Made by a program: the position numbers and the translations under genes
Source: JAXDBV01 sp034678415
Lineage (GTDB): Bacteria > Bacteroidota > Bacteroidia > Bacteroidales > VadinHA17
Reading direction: 5' to 3'
DNA length: 20,706 bases
Assembly (NCBI GenBank): GCA_034678415.1
Contig: JAXDBV010000147.1
Location: forward strand, 1 to 20,706
Shown here: positions 1 to 6,764 of the stretch, piece after piece
Position numbering within the stretch: the first letter of the stretch is position 1
Layout of the letters: every line of letters begins with the position of its first letter
The notes under the pieces: generated by a model
Told to the model about the DNA's origin: nothing
Seen by the model: the letters and a program-made list of their open reading frames with translations, nothing else
Databases searched by the model: none

Positions 1-49
1 AAACACAAACGGCGGGCAGTGTTTTCCCGGCCGTGAGCAACCAGCGTTA

Positions 50-94
50 AATTACGTAATACTCTCTCATTTTATTCCATAATTAATTACGTAA
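50..94. repeat. Two direct copies of AATTACGTAA
   Basis: The 10-mer AATTACGTAA occurs at 50-59 and again at 85-94, 35 bp start to start. Each copy contains the 8-bp palindrome TTACGTAA. A near copy, ATACGTAA, lies at 684-691 upstream of the lipoprotein gene start. The pair sits just past the 3' end of the 95-649 gene, so it may belong to a gene left of the window. A protein-binding site is possible, but the region is AT-rich and chance similarity cannot be excluded. Confidence 0.35.
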
Positions 95-649
95 CTATTG
101 CGGCCGGGGATGCCGCGGATTGGTATACCTTGGCAGGGAGAATTTTTCGTAGGTCTTTTGCCCGATGGCCAGTTGCGGTTCACGGGGACTTGTATACCAC
201 TGATCACCGATCTGCACCTGCCCCTGGCTGGTCCCCCGGTTGCTGGTATACGTCTTTTCCTTACTGTCGGGAATAAACAGCATTTTTTTATTGTCAGCAA
301 AACTGATCAGCAACGAATCGCCCTGCCGTATCGACAGTATACCGGGTGTACCCTTGCTGATAGTTATTACCTCATAGGTTTTTCCTCCTCGTTTTACCAG
401 CTTGCTGGTAGAGATCAGCTGCCTGAAGTGACCGTCCACTTCCTTTCGGATCTTTATCGTACTGTTGGTGTAAAATAATAATCCCATCAGATCATCATTC
501 TGTAACCTGAACTCCCGGACAATATCAGGAGTGAAGGTCATACGGCTGGCCGAACATGATCCTAAAAGCAAGATTAAAGTGGGGATGACGAGGGGTAGAA
601 TGAGGTTCACACGGGGGATTTTTTTTAATGTTTCTCTGATAGTATTCAT
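95..649 (-). CDS. Putative outer-envelope lipoprotein, unknown function
   Basis: 184 residues, ATG start at 649, TAG stop. The N-terminus has a basic stretch (residues 5-13), a hydrophobic core (16-29) and a lipobox ending LLGSC, so Cys32 is the predicted lipidation site. The next residues are Ser-Ala rather than Asp, which does not suggest inner-membrane retention under the E. coli rule; that rule may not hold in this phylum. The mature part is about 150 residues, mostly predicted beta (for example LMGLLFYTNSTIKIRKEVDG), with no catalytic motif I recognise. The C-terminus is basic and proline-rich (RYTNPRHPRPQ). It stands alone: 385 bp separate it from galU upstream on the same strand, and no clear promoter of the Bacteroidota type is visible. 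I do not recognise the family. The protein-coding call rests on the well-formed lipoprotein signal and the uninterrupted frame. Confidence 0.75.
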   Translation of the reverse strand: MNTIRETLKKIPRVNLILPLVIPTLILLLGSCSASRMTFTPDIVREFRLQNDDLMGLLFYTNSTIKIRKEVDGHFRQLISTSKLVKRGGKTYEVITISKGTPGILSIRQGDSLLISFADNKKMLFIPDSKEKTYTSNRGTSQGQVQIGDQWYTSPREPQLAIGQKTYEKFSLPRYTNPRHPRPQ

Positions 650-898
650 GGTTTCAGGAATAATTAACCGTTCTTACCTTTTTATACGTAAGGAAAATTT
701 CAATTTTGAACGGAGAAAGTCAGGCAGTAATGGTCCGGGTCATTCTTCCACGGTAACGGATAGATTACTTCCCCGAAAATGGAAGGAACAGGAAATCCGA
801 AAATTTGTTAACTTATTGATAAATAATGCAGTAGGATTCTATGAGCACTGAATCACTAATACAGATTCCTTCCCGGATAAATGGGACAAAAGCTGGGA

Positions 899-992
899 TG
901 GCATGTGCCAGGTGATATAGATCACCATTGTATGTGATTTTATGCATATCCTGAAACGACCGGTTCTGTAACCCTGATTCAGCATGAACCGG
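899..992. repeat. Cluster of three consecutive inverted repeats
   Basis: Three dyads follow one another. TGGCA-TG-TGCCA occupies 899-910. It directly abuts GGTGAT-ATAG-ATCACC at 911-926. CCGGTTC (960-966) pairs with GAACCGG (986-992) across a 19-nt loop. All pairings are perfect. No T-tract follows on either strand, so none is a standard intrinsic terminator. On the minus strand the cluster lies 43-136 nt after the galU stop and about 250-340 nt before the lipoprotein start. It could be a set of operators or a folded RNA segment. Confidence 0.5.
912..925. promoter_or_regulatory. CRP/FNR-family-like operator core, GTGA-N6-TCAC
   Basis: The second dyad has exactly the half-site spacing of CRP-type sites: GTGA, six bases, TCAC. 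The outer bases (G and C) differ from the E. coli TGTGA/TCACA form. Bacteroidota carry CRP/FNR-family regulators, so such a site is plausible, but it lies about 265 bp from the nearest downstream start codon (649) and has no identified promoter beside it. It could equally be a simple RNA hairpin. Confidence 0.3.
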
Positions 993-1034
993 CATGTGAG
1001 GGGAAAGATGTGTTGTCGGAGATAGCAATGTGCC

Positions 1035-1928
1035 TCAAAGATCCTGTTTCTTCGCAGGATTGTCAATGTCATCAATGGTTTCCCGGAGGAATTTCTCAAA
1101 ATCGGCTGCAAATTCTTTTCGTTTCAATGCAAACTCCACCGTTGTTTTCAGGAAGTCCAGCTTATTGCCGATATCATAGCGTTTGCCTTCGATAATCGTG
1201 GCAATAATGCCTTCTTTTTTCAGCAGGATCCGCAGGGCATCGGTAAGCTGTAATTCATTGTCTTTTCCGGGAGGTGTTTTTTCCAGGGCTGTGAATATTT
1301 CCGGGGTAAGGATATAGCGTCCTGCGATTGCGAGATTGGTAGGGGCCAGTTCCCGGTCTGGTTTTTCAATCAGGTCATTTAACTGCAGGGCTATGTCACT
1401 TAAGTGTGTTCCGCCAACAATACCGTATCTTGACACCTTGTCCCATGGAACCGTTTCCACTGCAATAATAGCCTGCTGGTATTGTTCGTAAGCATCAATC
1501 AATTGTTGGGTGACGGGTATCACCGAATCGATAATTGTATCTCCAAGCAGAACCACAAAGGGTTCATGAGCACAATGATATCTTGCATGGTAAATGGCGT
1601 CACCCAGTCCGTTCAACTGTTTTTGACGGATGAAATGGATATTGGCCATGCTTTCAATATGCCTCAGCTGTGTATAGAGCGTTTCATCCTCCTTCTCCTG
1701 TATTCGGGATTCAAGCTCAAAATTCCTGTCAAAGTGATCTTCAATGGAACGCTTTCCTTTACCGGAAATGATCAAGATGTCTTCAATTCCTGAATCCACG
1801 CATTCCTGCACAACATATTGAATTGTCGGAGTATCAATAATCGGTAACATTTCTTTCGGTTGTGCTTTGGTCACGGGAAGGAACCGTGTTCCCAGACCGG
1901 CGGCCGGAATAACTGCTTTTTTTATCAT
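1035..1928 (-). CDS. galU: UTP--glucose-1-phosphate uridylyltransferase family (GalU)
   Basis: 297 residues, the usual GalU length. The enzyme joins UTP and glucose 1-phosphate to UDP-glucose and PPi in the cytoplasm, feeding envelope polysaccharide synthesis. The N-terminal nucleotide-binding loop reads AAGLGTRFLPVTKAQPKEML (9-28), with catalytic Lys25. The metal-binding aspartate is Asp130 in VLLGDTIID. EKP (188-190), GRYILTPEIF (203-212), ELQLTDAL (225-232) and the C-terminal GKRYDIGNKLDFLKTTVEFA region all match the family. Position 110 in GLGDAI is Asp, where I recall His (GLGHAV) in many homologues. Its ATG overlaps the stop of the upstream kinase gene as ATGA (1925-1928), so translation is probably coupled. 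If the kinase makes glucuronate 1-phosphate, this protein may use that sugar phosphate as well as, or instead of, glucose 1-phosphate; this is inference from context. Confidence 0.92.
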   Translation of the reverse strand: MIKKAVIPAAGLGTRFLPVTKAQPKEMLPIIDTPTIQYVVQECVDSGIEDILIISGKGKRSIEDHFDRNFELESRIQEKEDETLYTQLRHIESMANIHFIRQKQLNGLGDAIYHARYHCAHEPFVVLLGDTIIDSVIPVTQQLIDAYEQYQQAIIAVETVPWDKVSRYGIVGGTHLSDIALQLNDLIEKPDRELAPTNLAIAGRYILTPEIFTALEKTPPGKDNELQLTDALRILLKKEGIIATIIEGKRYDIGNKLDFLKTTVEFALKRKEFAADFEKFLRETIDDIDNPAKKQDL

Positions 1929-2920
1929 CTTATGATTGGTTTAATAACCCTGGCTCCAACTTTCTGCAAATTGATGATCAACCGTTTTAGCACTTCGTCG
2001 TCATCATACATACCTATAATAGCACCGCCGGACCCGGAGAACTTGGCCGACGCCCCGCACTTCCTGGCGGTCATTACCAGTTCCATGTTGCTATCCGATA
2101 TTTTCATGATTTTGCAGCGCAGGTCGAAATTTCTGTCGATTAACTGATGCAATGAAGGATAGTCCCTGTTCAGTATTGCTTCTTTTCCCTGTACTGCCAG
2201 GTCGGCCAGTTCACTCAGAGTATCTGTTACCAGCGGATCACCCTTTTCATATTTTTCACGGATATTGCTCAGCACGGTGCCTGAAACCTTTCCCAGTTCA
2301 AGCTTATATGCCAGGTATAGTTTCGGCAGCAGGGTGGAATCGACCGGTTCATACTTCCCGAATCCGTTTTTCTGCAAATGCTCTTTCTTAAAATCCATGT
2401 AGACACACCCTTCATACACCTGGATCACACGGTCCTGTAATCCTGCATTAATCCCAAGCTCATCGGTTTCTGCTTTGAGGATTACTGTGGGAAGTATATG
2501 TTTCGGGACATCCACTTCATAGAACTGCATCAGGGCTTTCATGGTTGCGGTAACGATGGCGCTGGATCCGGCTAGTCCCACCTGACGCGGTATAGATGAG
2601 CGGTAACGGATAGTGAAGTTCTTATTATCGAGCCGGATATTGTTCGACTCACAGTATTCCAGGAATTTCTTTATCGCAGCTTTGATCAGCCGTGTCCCTC
2701 CATAATACCCTGTCAGTTTCACTGTATCGGCCAGGTGGTATATATTACGGAAGGTGTTCTGGTCAACATCCATTTCCTCTATCACCAGTTCCGGGGTTTC
2801 CCACAGGGAAACAGACGCACCGAAATTCCTGACGATGATGGATATTGTTTTGCCAAAGTATCCGTCAGAAGGATTTCCCAGCAGTCCGGCACGGGCATAT
2901 GCCCTCGTTTCAATGATCAT
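1925..2920 (-). CDS. GHMP-superfamily sugar kinase, glucuronokinase-like
   Basis: 331 residues, ATG at 2920. GHMP kinases phosphorylate small alcohols or sugars at the expense of ATP. Motif 1 is RAGLLGNPSDGYFG (10-23), the glycine-rich ATP loop is GLAGSSAIVTA (115-125), Asp163 in AGLQDR is the likely catalytic acid, and motif 3 is KFSGSGGAI (293-301). Several stretches recall plant glucuronokinase: ARAGLLGNPSDGYFGKTISI near the start, YYGGTRLI, IPRQVGLAGSSAIV, GLQDRVIQVYEGCVYMDF and NRNFDLR-like IDRNFDLR. That enzyme makes D-glucuronate 1-phosphate, which a pyrophosphorylase converts to UDP-glucuronate. This similarity is from memory, not a search. It overlaps galU by four bases, which supports a kinase-plus-nucleotidyltransferase salvage pair. 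Other sugar 1-kinase specificities (arabinose, galacturonate, heptose) remain possible. Confidence 0.85.
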   Translation of the reverse strand: MIIETRAYARAGLLGNPSDGYFGKTISIIVRNFGASVSLWETPELVIEEMDVDQNTFRNIYHLADTVKLTGYYGGTRLIKAAIKKFLEYCESNNIRLDNKNFTIRYRSSIPRQVGLAGSSAIVTATMKALMQFYEVDVPKHILPTVILKAETDELGINAGLQDRVIQVYEGCVYMDFKKEHLQKNGFGKYEPVDSTLLPKLYLAYKLELGKVSGTVLSNIREKYEKGDPLVTDTLSELADLAVQGKEAILNRDYPSLHQLIDRNFDLRCKIMKISDSNMELVMTARKCGASAKFSGSGGAIIGMYDDDEVLKRLIINLQKVGARVIKPIIR

Positions 2921-2985
2921 ATCAATCCGTTAACCTGATAAAACCTCAAAGAAAGTCAGGTGCTTTTCTGCCCTGCACTCCCCTC

Positions 2986-3028
2986 GCCGGGCTGTTTTTG
3001 CCATGCCGTCATCTGAATTCAGCCCGGT
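2986..3028 (-). repeat. 8-bp GC-rich inverted repeat in the kinase-galU leader
   Basis: CCGGGCTG (2987-2994) pairs perfectly with CAGCCCGG (3020-3027) around a 25-nt loop; a further G-T pair extends it by one on the outside. On the minus strand it lies 66-108 nt upstream of the kinase ATG, so it would be in the mRNA leader if transcription starts further upstream. No T-tract follows it in that direction. It could be a leader hairpin or an operator half-site pair. Confidence 0.35.
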
Positions 3029-3230
3029 TTCTTCTGCAGCGAACATGATGCAGGTTACACCAATAACTGCCATCGTGACCCCTTATTGTTCCCGGCGTGT
3101 ATAAAGTTATCACCTTTATTTGAAAAAATACGGATTCGGTATAATATCATACAACATAAGCCTGCCGAAGGATTGGTACGGAAGTGTTCATGCGTTTTAA
3201 TAAATAATCTGTATTTCTTGCCAAAATATG

Positions 3231-3238
3231 TAAATTTG
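3231..3238 (+). promoter_or_regulatory. Candidate Bacteroidota -7 box (TAAATTTG) for tRNA-Arg
   Basis: TAAATTTG is an exact match to the TAnnTTTG -7 consensus used by the primary sigma factor of this phylum. It ends 13 bases before the mature tRNA 5' end, which would give a very short precursor leader. No convincing TTTG -33 element is visible 19-21 bases upstream; the nearest TTG is only 10 bases away. Confidence 0.4.
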
Positions 3239-3251
3239 CACACCTGATTTT

Positions 3252-3324
3252 GGTCCAGTAGCTCAGGGGATAGAGCAACAGTCTTCTAAACTGTGGGTCG
3301 CAGGTTCGATTCCTGCCTGGATCA
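3252..3324 (+). tRNA. tRNA-Arg (anticodon TCT)
   Basis: 73 nt folding as a complete cloverleaf. The acceptor stem GGTCCAG (3252-3258) pairs with CTGGATC (3317-3323), including one G-T pair. The D stem is GCTC/GAGC (3261-3264/3273-3276). The anticodon stem is ACAGT/ACTGT (3278-3282/3290-3294) with loop CTTCTAA, giving anticodon TCT that reads AGA. The T arm contains the usual GTTCGATTC. The discriminator is A3324 and the CCA tail is not encoded. No integrase or repeated tRNA 3' end is visible nearby, so it does not look like a used integration site. Confidence 0.96.
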
Positions 3325-3667
3325 CAGAGAACAATATATGTATCTGTAAATAAGAATGATAGTTTATATTATTTACTGTTAAGCCTTGTTTTCCGGCCTC
3401 GCCGTCCGTTTCATTCCCCGGAACATAATATGTATAATGTACTTTCCTTTCAATCATATACTGAACACCTTGTTATTTACCCGGGTGTCCGGATCATTAA
3501 TGAATGGTTGTGGTCTTTTTTGTTTACCAGCTGATGTATTTCGCACAATCTTTTGAACATGGCTATGGACAGGAGTACGTACAAGGTCGGATGCGGCAAA
3601 ACATCAGTGGCTTCGGGAGAGAAAGAATTCTTCGACATAAAGTATTGAACGTTTTCATTCCACAGTT
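3325..3667. other. Intergenic region between tRNA-Arg and lipoprotein gene
   Basis: 343 bp with no supported gene. The first 50 bases hold an AT-rich inverted repeat (3346-3376) that may mark the end of the tRNA transcript. The remainder precedes the lipoprotein gene at 3668 and should contain its promoter, but I find no good TAnnTTTG box. The minus-strand frame running back through the tRNA encodes the spurious peptide commonly predicted antisense to tRNA-Arg genes. Confidence 0.55.
3346..3376 (+). terminator. Possible weak terminator after tRNA-Arg
   Basis: GTAAATAA (3346-3353) pairs perfectly with TTATTTAC (3369-3376) over a 15-nt loop, 22 nt after the tRNA. The stem is almost all A-T and the bases that follow (TGTTAAGCC) are only weakly T-rich, so the hairpin may be unstable or merely chance in AT-rich DNA. 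Confidence 0.25.
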
Positions 3668-4180
3668 ATGCAAAATAAACCAAAACATTTGGCAGTACGG
3701 GTAGTGATAATACTCACCATTGTGCTGGTTCCCCTCTTCATATCCGGATGCCGGCATGTACCGGGAAACGTGAAGAACGAACAAATTTCCCGGCTGGCGG
3801 ATACCGGTCAGGGGGCGGTAATCATAAAAGAAAAGTCTGATTCTTCGGCTGTCTCGGATGATATGCTGCCTCAAATAAAAAACAAGATCCTGGGCCGCTG
3901 GTTAAGAACCGACGGTTATTATACTTTGGAATTCAGCCACATGAGCGTGGACGGAACCGTCGATGCCGGATATTTCAATCCTGCCGCGATACATGTTGAA
4001 AGAGCGGCGTGGAAAATGGAGGAGAACAGGTTTTTTATCACTGTTGTACTGAGAGATGTCAATTATCCCGGGTCAACCTATACCCTGGAATACCGGCAAG
4101 AGGACGACTCGTTTGCCGGAAACTATTACCAGGCGGTGGAAGGAATAAATTATGATGTCGTTTTTATAAGGGAAAAATGA
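3668..4180 (+). CDS. Small lipoprotein with conserved C-terminal domain, unknown function
   Basis: 170 residues, ATG at 3668. The signal is of lipoprotein type: basic start, hydrophobic residues 12-26, and lipobox FISGC with Cys28. Residues 29-75 form a polar linker. From about residue 76 a compact domain follows: a GRWLRTDGYYTLEF start, DGTVDAGYFNPAAIHV in the middle, LRDVNYPGSTYTLEY, then FAGNYYQAVEGINYDVVFIRE at the end. I recall this pattern (W-R-x-D-G-G-Y, G-x-x-x-A-x-Y-F-N-P, LRDVNYPGSTY, Y-x-QAV) from uncharacterised proteins in several bacterial phyla, where it occurs as a small exported or lipid-anchored domain; its function is not known to me. The gene is monocistronic and ends in a strong hairpin terminator 18 bp past its stop. 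It converges on the squalene/phytoene synthase gene. Confidence 0.85.
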   Translation: MQNKPKHLAVRVVIILTIVLVPLFISGCRHVPGNVKNEQISRLADTGQGAVIIKEKSDSSAVSDDMLPQIKNKILGRWLRTDGYYTLEFSHMSVDGTVDAGYFNPAAIHVERAAWKMEENRFFITVVLRDVNYPGSTYTLEYRQEDDSFAGNYYQAVEGINYDVVFIREK

Positions 4181-4198
4181 AGAAGTGAAGGACTGCAT

Positions 4199-4230
4199 AA
4201 AAAGCGGTTATGCAGGTGATCGCTTTTTTT
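4199..4230. terminator. Bidirectional intrinsic terminator between convergent genes
   Basis: AAAAAGCGGT (4199-4208) pairs with ATCGCTTTTT (4219-4228) with one G-U pair and a 10-nt loop. Seven T residues (4224-4230) end it on the plus strand, and the A-run on the left arm provides a shorter T-tract on the minus strand. It lies 18 bp after the lipoprotein stop and about 90 bp past the stop of the minus-strand synthase gene (4321), so it can serve both. Confidence 0.85.
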
Positions 4231-4320
4231 ATCCGGGGATGGTATATGTTACACGAATGAATCCAGGATGCTGTGAAATCCCTGTCAGTGGCAAGATGGC
4301 AGATCAGGCATTTTTTCTCG

Positions 4321-5247
4321 TCATAATTCATCAGTGAACCGGATAATCGTATCATATACCCGTTGTGCCGTTTCATCGGGAGTAGGATTAAGTTCCCCGG
4401 TGGTAAAATTGCCTGTGCTGACATGGATCCTTTCAAACACCATCAGGTAAAGATCGAAGATAATCCGCAGGCTGAGCTGATACCTGGGTTCAAGCAGAGG
4501 GTTGATCTTTTCCATTACCGCCAGTGTTTTTAACCGGTAGTCATTGGCGAGGCGGTAATATTCACCGATGAGGCCACGGAACTGATCATTGATTAGATGA
4601 CTGTTGGCGAAATTCCTGAGATCATTCCGTGTGAGATGATATTTCCCGATGAGTTCATCAGCGAAATAGGTAAGGTTGTTATGCTGGTCTTTCTGAAAAT
4701 CGCGGATGATATGGACAAGATAACTAAATACGGCACAGGGTGTTGCAGCTTCCCTGACATCAAATGGCGGGGCCTGCAGCCGGCCGTCTTTTTCTATGAG
4801 GCCGTTCAGATGGACAAAGATGGAAGCCGGCGCCACAGCTGCTCCCTGGCTGTACTCCAGGAATGACTGAAGGGTGGGGAACCCGTTATGATCAATATCG
4901 TATGTCATCGACCGGGCAAATGTCTCAAACGGCCAGAGGGGTATCTGAAACCGTGTCAGGGTCTTTGACAGCTCATGATCGGGGAATGAACCGGGAATCA
5001 TCATCAGCCACTGCCTGACCTCTTCCTTGAATCGTATCCTTTCCTCCGGAGAAATGAGCTTGTTCTTTGCCTTATGTTCATCGATCAGGTCATCCAGCGA
5101 CCGCATGTACTTGTAACAGGTACAGGCTGCAATATACCTTTCCTCATTCCAGAACCGCGCAGCAATAAGAATATTGGGATGGTCCTTGATCTTGCTGAAA
5201 TCTATTGAACTGAAAATATCAAGATATTCTTTCCTGTTCAGTTTCAT
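4321..5247 (-). CDS. crtB: Squalene/phytoene synthase family protein
   Basis: The frame opens at a TTG (5253), but ATG at 5247 is the better start, giving 308 residues. Members condense two prenyl diphosphates head-to-head (two FPP to presqualene/squalene or dehydrosqualene; two GGPP to phytoene). The first Mg-binding motif is DDLID at residues 52-56, in the sequence YMRSLDDLIDEH. The second is RDFQKD (Arg182, Asp183, Asp187), followed by LTYF where CrtB has the YLP region. AAVAPASIFVHL (about 136-147) forms part of the central helix. It lies 32 bp after the CrtI-type desaturase gene in the same direction, so the two form a core carotenoid (C30 or C40) module. The sequence alone does not tell C30 from C40; a HpnC/HpnD-type presqualene function is a lesser alternative. 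No cyclase, hydroxylase or GGPP synthase lies in the window. Confidence 0.88.
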   Translation of the reverse strand: MKLNRKEYLDIFSSIDFSKIKDHPNILIAARFWNEERYIAACTCYKYMRSLDDLIDEHKAKNKLISPEERIRFKEEVRQWLMMIPGSFPDHELSKTLTRFQIPLWPFETFARSMTYDIDHNGFPTLQSFLEYSQGAAVAPASIFVHLNGLIEKDGRLQAPPFDVREAATPCAVFSYLVHIIRDFQKDQHNNLTYFADELIGKYHLTRNDLRNFANSHLINDQFRGLIGEYYRLANDYRLKTLAVMEKINPLLEPRYQLSLRIIFDLYLMVFERIHVSTGNFTTGELNPTPDETAQRVYDTIIRFTDEL

Positions 5248-5279
5248 TGGCAACGTCTTTGTTCTTTCGCAAAACTATA

Positions 5280-6764
5280 TTATTTCCCTGAAATAATTCT
5301 CTCGGTAACCAGCCTGGCCGATATCAGCACGTTTGGGATACCATTGCCCGGGTGAGTGCTTCCACCGACGAAATACAGGTTATGGTATTTGTTGTGACGG
5401 TTGGGCGGGCGGAAATAACCCATCTGGAAGATAGTATGTCCCAGGCTGCCAAAAACCGACCCCCTCGTAACATTGCATGTTCTTTCCCAGTCGGCTGGTG
5501 TGTGACAGATCTCGAACTTAATATGCTCTTCAATATCATACAATCCGTGTTGCCTGAGCCGGTCGAGAACCGCCGACCGGGTCCGTTTCGTTATCATGGG
5601 CCAGTCCTGGTTCATTATCCTGTCAACATGTCCTGCACCGACGATGACCGACAGGGTGTCCTGATCCTGTGGTGCAGCAGTCGGATCGGTTCGTGCGGGT
5701 GCATGAACGTAAAAACATGGTTTGTCACCGATGGTTTTATCCGTGAATATCCGGTCAAGTCCCTCCCTGAAACGGTCGGAGAGAAAGACAGTATGTGTTC
5801 CGAGCCGGGGATAGGTTTTATCGAGGCCCCAGTGGAAACAAAGGGCGGAACAGGAAAATTTCATCCTGTTAATCTTTTCTGCCTTTCGCCTGTTGGGCAG
5901 CAGTTCCATGTATGCATACGGAAGGTCAGCGTTTGATAGTACTATATCAGCGCCGATCACCGAGCCGTCTTCCATCATGATGCCTTCAGCCCTGTTATTG
6001 CTGACAATGATTTTCCTTACCGGACGGTTGCAGAACAACTCCACACCGGCCGCTTCAGCGGCTGAAAGTAATCTTTTAACAATGGCATACATGCCGCCCC
6101 TGAGGGCAAAGGCTCCCTCGGTAAGCTCTGATGCCGGCACCATGGAAAAGAGAGCGGGGGACGTGAATGGGTTCTGGCCGACATAGATGTTCTGGAACGT
6201 ATAAGCCATCAGGAGATGAGGATGCCTAAAGAATTGCCGGGCATATGACCAGTTGTTTTTGTGTATCTTTAGTTTGGCCAGAAGACCAAGATTGTCAGGA
6301 TTTATAAACTGCAGGAGATGGTAAAAGTTACGTGATAGCAGTTTTTCCAGACTGATCTGGAACATCTCATACCCTCTTGTAATATATTCTCGTGATTTTT
6401 CAAAGCTTCCGGGCTCGATCATCTCCATCTGTGCCTTCATTCTCCCGGTATCAGTGGTAAACGCGAGAGAGGTGCCGTCATCAAAACAGAGGGTATAGAT
6501 TTCTCCCAGCCGCATAAGGTCAGTACCCTCTTCAAGGGTTATTCCCAGTGATCCGAGAACATCACGGTATATGTTAGGCATGAGGAAGATGGTCGCTCCA
6601 AGGTCAAACCGGTGACCTTCGCGGATGATCTGCCCGCATCGCCCGCCGGGCAGAGCATTCTTTTCATATACCTTCACATGATACCCCCGTTGGGCAAGGA
6701 ACAAGGCAGCGGTTATCCCTCCTATTCCCGCTCCAACGATGACAACTGTTTTCTGATCTGCCAT
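5280..6764 (-). CDS. crtI: CrtI/CrtN-type carotenoid desaturase (FAD-dependent)
   Basis: 494 residues from ATG 6764, which has AGGGA a few bases upstream. The frame extends to a GTG at 6809, but the added residues (MFFSNRITGQQQQGL) lie before the conserved dinucleotide-binding fold and look untranslated. The FAD motif is VVIVGAGIGGITAALFLAQR (residues 6-25), followed by YEKNALPGGRCG. The C-terminal flavin contact is LYFVGGSTHPGNGIPNVLIS, the hallmark of bacterial phytoene desaturases. Length fits CrtI/CrtN (about 490-510). These membrane-associated enzymes introduce double bases of unsaturation into phytoene or dehydrosqualene. It precedes the synthase gene by 32 bp and follows the GNAT-like gene by 275 bp. 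Related activities (CrtD, CrtO, saturases) share these motifs, so the exact substrate is open. Confidence 0.9.
   Translation of the reverse strand: MADQKTVVIVGAGIGGITAALFLAQRGYHVKVYEKNALPGGRCGQIIREGHRFDLGATIFLMPNIYRDVLGSLGITLEEGTDLMRLGEIYTLCFDDGTSLAFTTDTGRMKAQMEMIEPGSFEKSREYITRGYEMFQISLEKLLSRNFYHLLQFINPDNLGLLAKLKIHKNNWSYARQFFRHPHLLMAYTFQNIYVGQNPFTSPALFSMVPASELTEGAFALRGGMYAIVKRLLSAAEAAGVELFCNRPVRKIIVSNNRAEGIMMEDGSVIGADIVLSNADLPYAYMELLPNRRKAEKINRMKFSCSALCFHWGLDKTYPRLGTHTVFLSDRFREGLDRIFTDKTIGDKPCFYVHAPARTDPTAAPQDQDTLSVIVGAGHVDRIMNQDWPMITKRTRSAVLDRLRQHGLYDIEEHIKFEICHTPADWERTCNVTRGSVFGSLGHTIFQMGYFRPPNRHNKYHNLYFVGGSTHPGNGIPNVLISARLVTERIISGK

Larger units (their letters stand above)
650..1034. other. 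Intergenic region with dyad cluster, no convincing gene
   Basis: This 385-bp gap separates galU from the lipoprotein gene; both are read on the minus strand. Short open frames exist on both strands (about 60-106 codons) but none has a signal, domain or composition that argues for a protein. The main content is a group of three inverted repeats at 899-992. It presumably contains the end of the galU transcript and the start of the lipoprotein transcript, but no U-tract terminator is visible. Confidence 0.6.
2921..3251. other. Intergenic region between kinase-galU operon and tRNA-Arg
   Basis: This 331-bp gap holds the leader of the minus-strand kinase-galU operon and the promoter region of the plus-strand tRNA. 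It contains the inverted repeat at 2986-3028 and a TAAATTTG box at 3231-3238. No open frame here has features of a real protein. The composition becomes AT-rich towards the tRNA (about 3110-3250). Confidence 0.6.

Noticed and set aside
98..478. 126-codon plus-strand frame
   Set aside because: Lies wholly antisense to the lipoprotein gene, which has a clear signal peptide and lipobox.
839..1111. 90-codon minus-strand frame overlapping the galU 3' end
   Set aside because: Overlaps galU in another frame and runs through the dyad cluster, without any protein feature.
3263..3457. Minus-strand frame of 64 codons overlapping the tRNA
   Set aside because: Its C-terminal part is simply the antisense translation of tRNA-Arg, a familiar artefact (AGIEPATHSLE-like peptide).
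3252..3667. Possible integration site at tRNA-Arg
   Set aside because: No integrase, no repeat of the tRNA 3' end elsewhere in the window, and no shift in gene content on either side.
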